Part shown: in pieces, positions 63,602-64,000 of the stretch
Position numbering within the stretch: the stretch's first letter is position 1
Layout of the letters: the number at the start of each line of letters is the position of its first letter
Source: Actinomycetospora sp. TBRC 11914
GTDB lineage: Bacteria > Actinomycetota > Actinomycetes > Mycobacteriales > Pseudonocardiaceae
Assembly: GCF_012933465.1 (NCBI RefSeq)
Contig: NZ_JABBND010000001.1
Span: 372,001 to 436,000 of the forward strand
Direction: 5' to 3'
DNA: 64,000 nt
The notes under the pieces: model-generated
Databases searched by the model: none
What the model was told of the DNA's origin: nothing
The model's input: only the letters and a program-made list of their open reading frames with translations
Made by a program: the position numbers and the translations under genes

Positions 63602-64000
63602 TCACGAGTCCGGAGCGCACCCCACGATCCGCAGCGCGAACCCCGCGTACTGGTCGGCCACCTGGTCGGCGCTCAGCGGCCCGTCCTCGGAGAACCAGCG
63701 GGCGATGCTCACGCACAGCTCGCGGATCGCGAACGACGCTAGCGCGGGCGACTCCACGTGGAACACCCCCCGCTCGACCCCCTCGGAGATCACCGCGCGC
63801 AGGGCGTGTTCGTGCTCCCGGCGGCGGGCCTGCATCGCCCCGCGCACCGGCTCGTCGAGGCTGGAGGTGTCCCGGTTGACGACGAGGGCCTCCCGACGGT
63901 GCGTCGCGTGCCGGTGGGCGTAGACCCGCGCGGCCCGGTACAGCACGTCCGGGGGCTCCCCGCCCTCGTCGTGCACCGCGTGGAAGTCCGCGAGCACGCC
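63602..64000 (-). CDS. TetR family regulator, C-terminal part (cut by window edge)
   Basis: The frame runs off the right edge; the last 133 residues are seen, without the DNA-binding domain. The visible part is the all-helical ligand domain of a KstR/FadR-type TetR: LYRAARVYAHRHATHRREALVVNRDTSSLD, FAIRELCVSIARWFSEDGPLSADQVADQYAGFALRIVG. Such regulators usually sense acyl-CoAs. It lies next to the acyl-CoA dehydrogenase pair and thioesterase, which would be natural targets. Confidence 0.82.
   Translation of the reverse strand, partial: GVLADFHAVHDEGGEPPDVLYRAARVYAHRHATHRREALVVNRDTSSLDEPVRGAMQARRREHEHALRAVISEGVERGVFHVESPALASFAIRELCVSIARWFSEDGPLSADQVADQYAGFALRIVGCAPDS

Overview
The window is very GC-rich DNA with dense, tightly packed genes, many GTG starts and four-base GTGA stop/start overlaps. 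Together with ANTAR regulators, a DUF1990 protein, DUF1707, PPOX/F420-type and deazaflavin-type small oxidoreductases, FadE-type acyl-CoA dehydrogenase pairs and cysteine-rich sulfur leader peptides, this points to an actinobacterium. A member of the Pseudonocardiales (Pseudonocardia or Actinomycetospora-like) is my best guess, but that is inference, since no rRNA or other phylogenetic marker is present. I see no tRNA, rRNA, CRISPR array, insertion sequence or integrase; the window looks like chromosomal accessory metabolism.

Layout. 1-2673: end of an acyl-CoA dehydrogenase coupled to a PIG-L deacetylase, a NodS-like methyltransferase and a glycosyltransferase. 2707-7659: GAF-ANTAR regulator, DUF1990 protein, PfpI/DJ-1 protein and FUSC exporter. 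7708-11677: an IclR regulator that appears frameshifted, divergent from a cupin / alpha-beta hydrolase / FAD monooxygenase operon. 12429-12770: intergenic repeat array. 12886-27275: a nearly complete glycine-betaine catabolic island (serine hydroxymethyltransferase, heterotetrameric sarcosine oxidase BDAG, dimethylglycine oxidase, a three-part Rieske oxygenase system, a GntR regulator and serine dehydratase). 27272-31529: HxlR regulator with a divergent reductase, a PPOX-type enzyme, an MprAB-like two-component system and a DUF1707 protein. 31577-37690: a GT39 membrane glycosyltransferase, then a flavin-linked transmembrane electron-transfer cluster (ferric-reductase-like protein, FMN-binding protein, ApbE). 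37707-39541: a thiolase and a degenerate SDR. 39632-42464: a YeiH-type exporter and a TauD dioxygenase, divergently arranged and each preceded by a cysteine-containing leader peptide. 43010-46757: ilvD, then a sigma factor / Ogt / 2OG-Fe(II) oxygenase operon that looks like an alkylation-damage unit. 47192-55745: assorted regulators, an FMN reductase with a membrane molybdopterin oxidoreductase, SDR, MFS exporter and a third leader peptide. 55904-64000: BKACE enzyme, CocE hydrolase, membrane protein, a paired acyl-CoA dehydrogenase, a thioesterase, a 52-bp repeat region and a partial TetR regulator.

How the genes work together. The central island can be read as one pathway: glycine betaine is demethylated by the Rieske oxygenase to dimethylglycine, dimethylglycine oxidase gives sarcosine, SoxBDAG gives glycine, GlyA converts glycine plus methylene-THF to serine, and SdaA deaminates serine to pyruvate. 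The two ends of this pathway (glyA and sdaA) carry the same 10-bp palindrome TGATATATCA about 25 bp before their start codons, and a GntR gene abuts the second copy. This suggests one regulator for both ends.

Other signals worth attention are 11-bp-spaced direct repeats shared by the MprA-like regulator and the flavin cluster, leader peptides that seem to be translated from leaderless transcripts, and several families of intergenic hairpin repeats with compensatory changes between copies.
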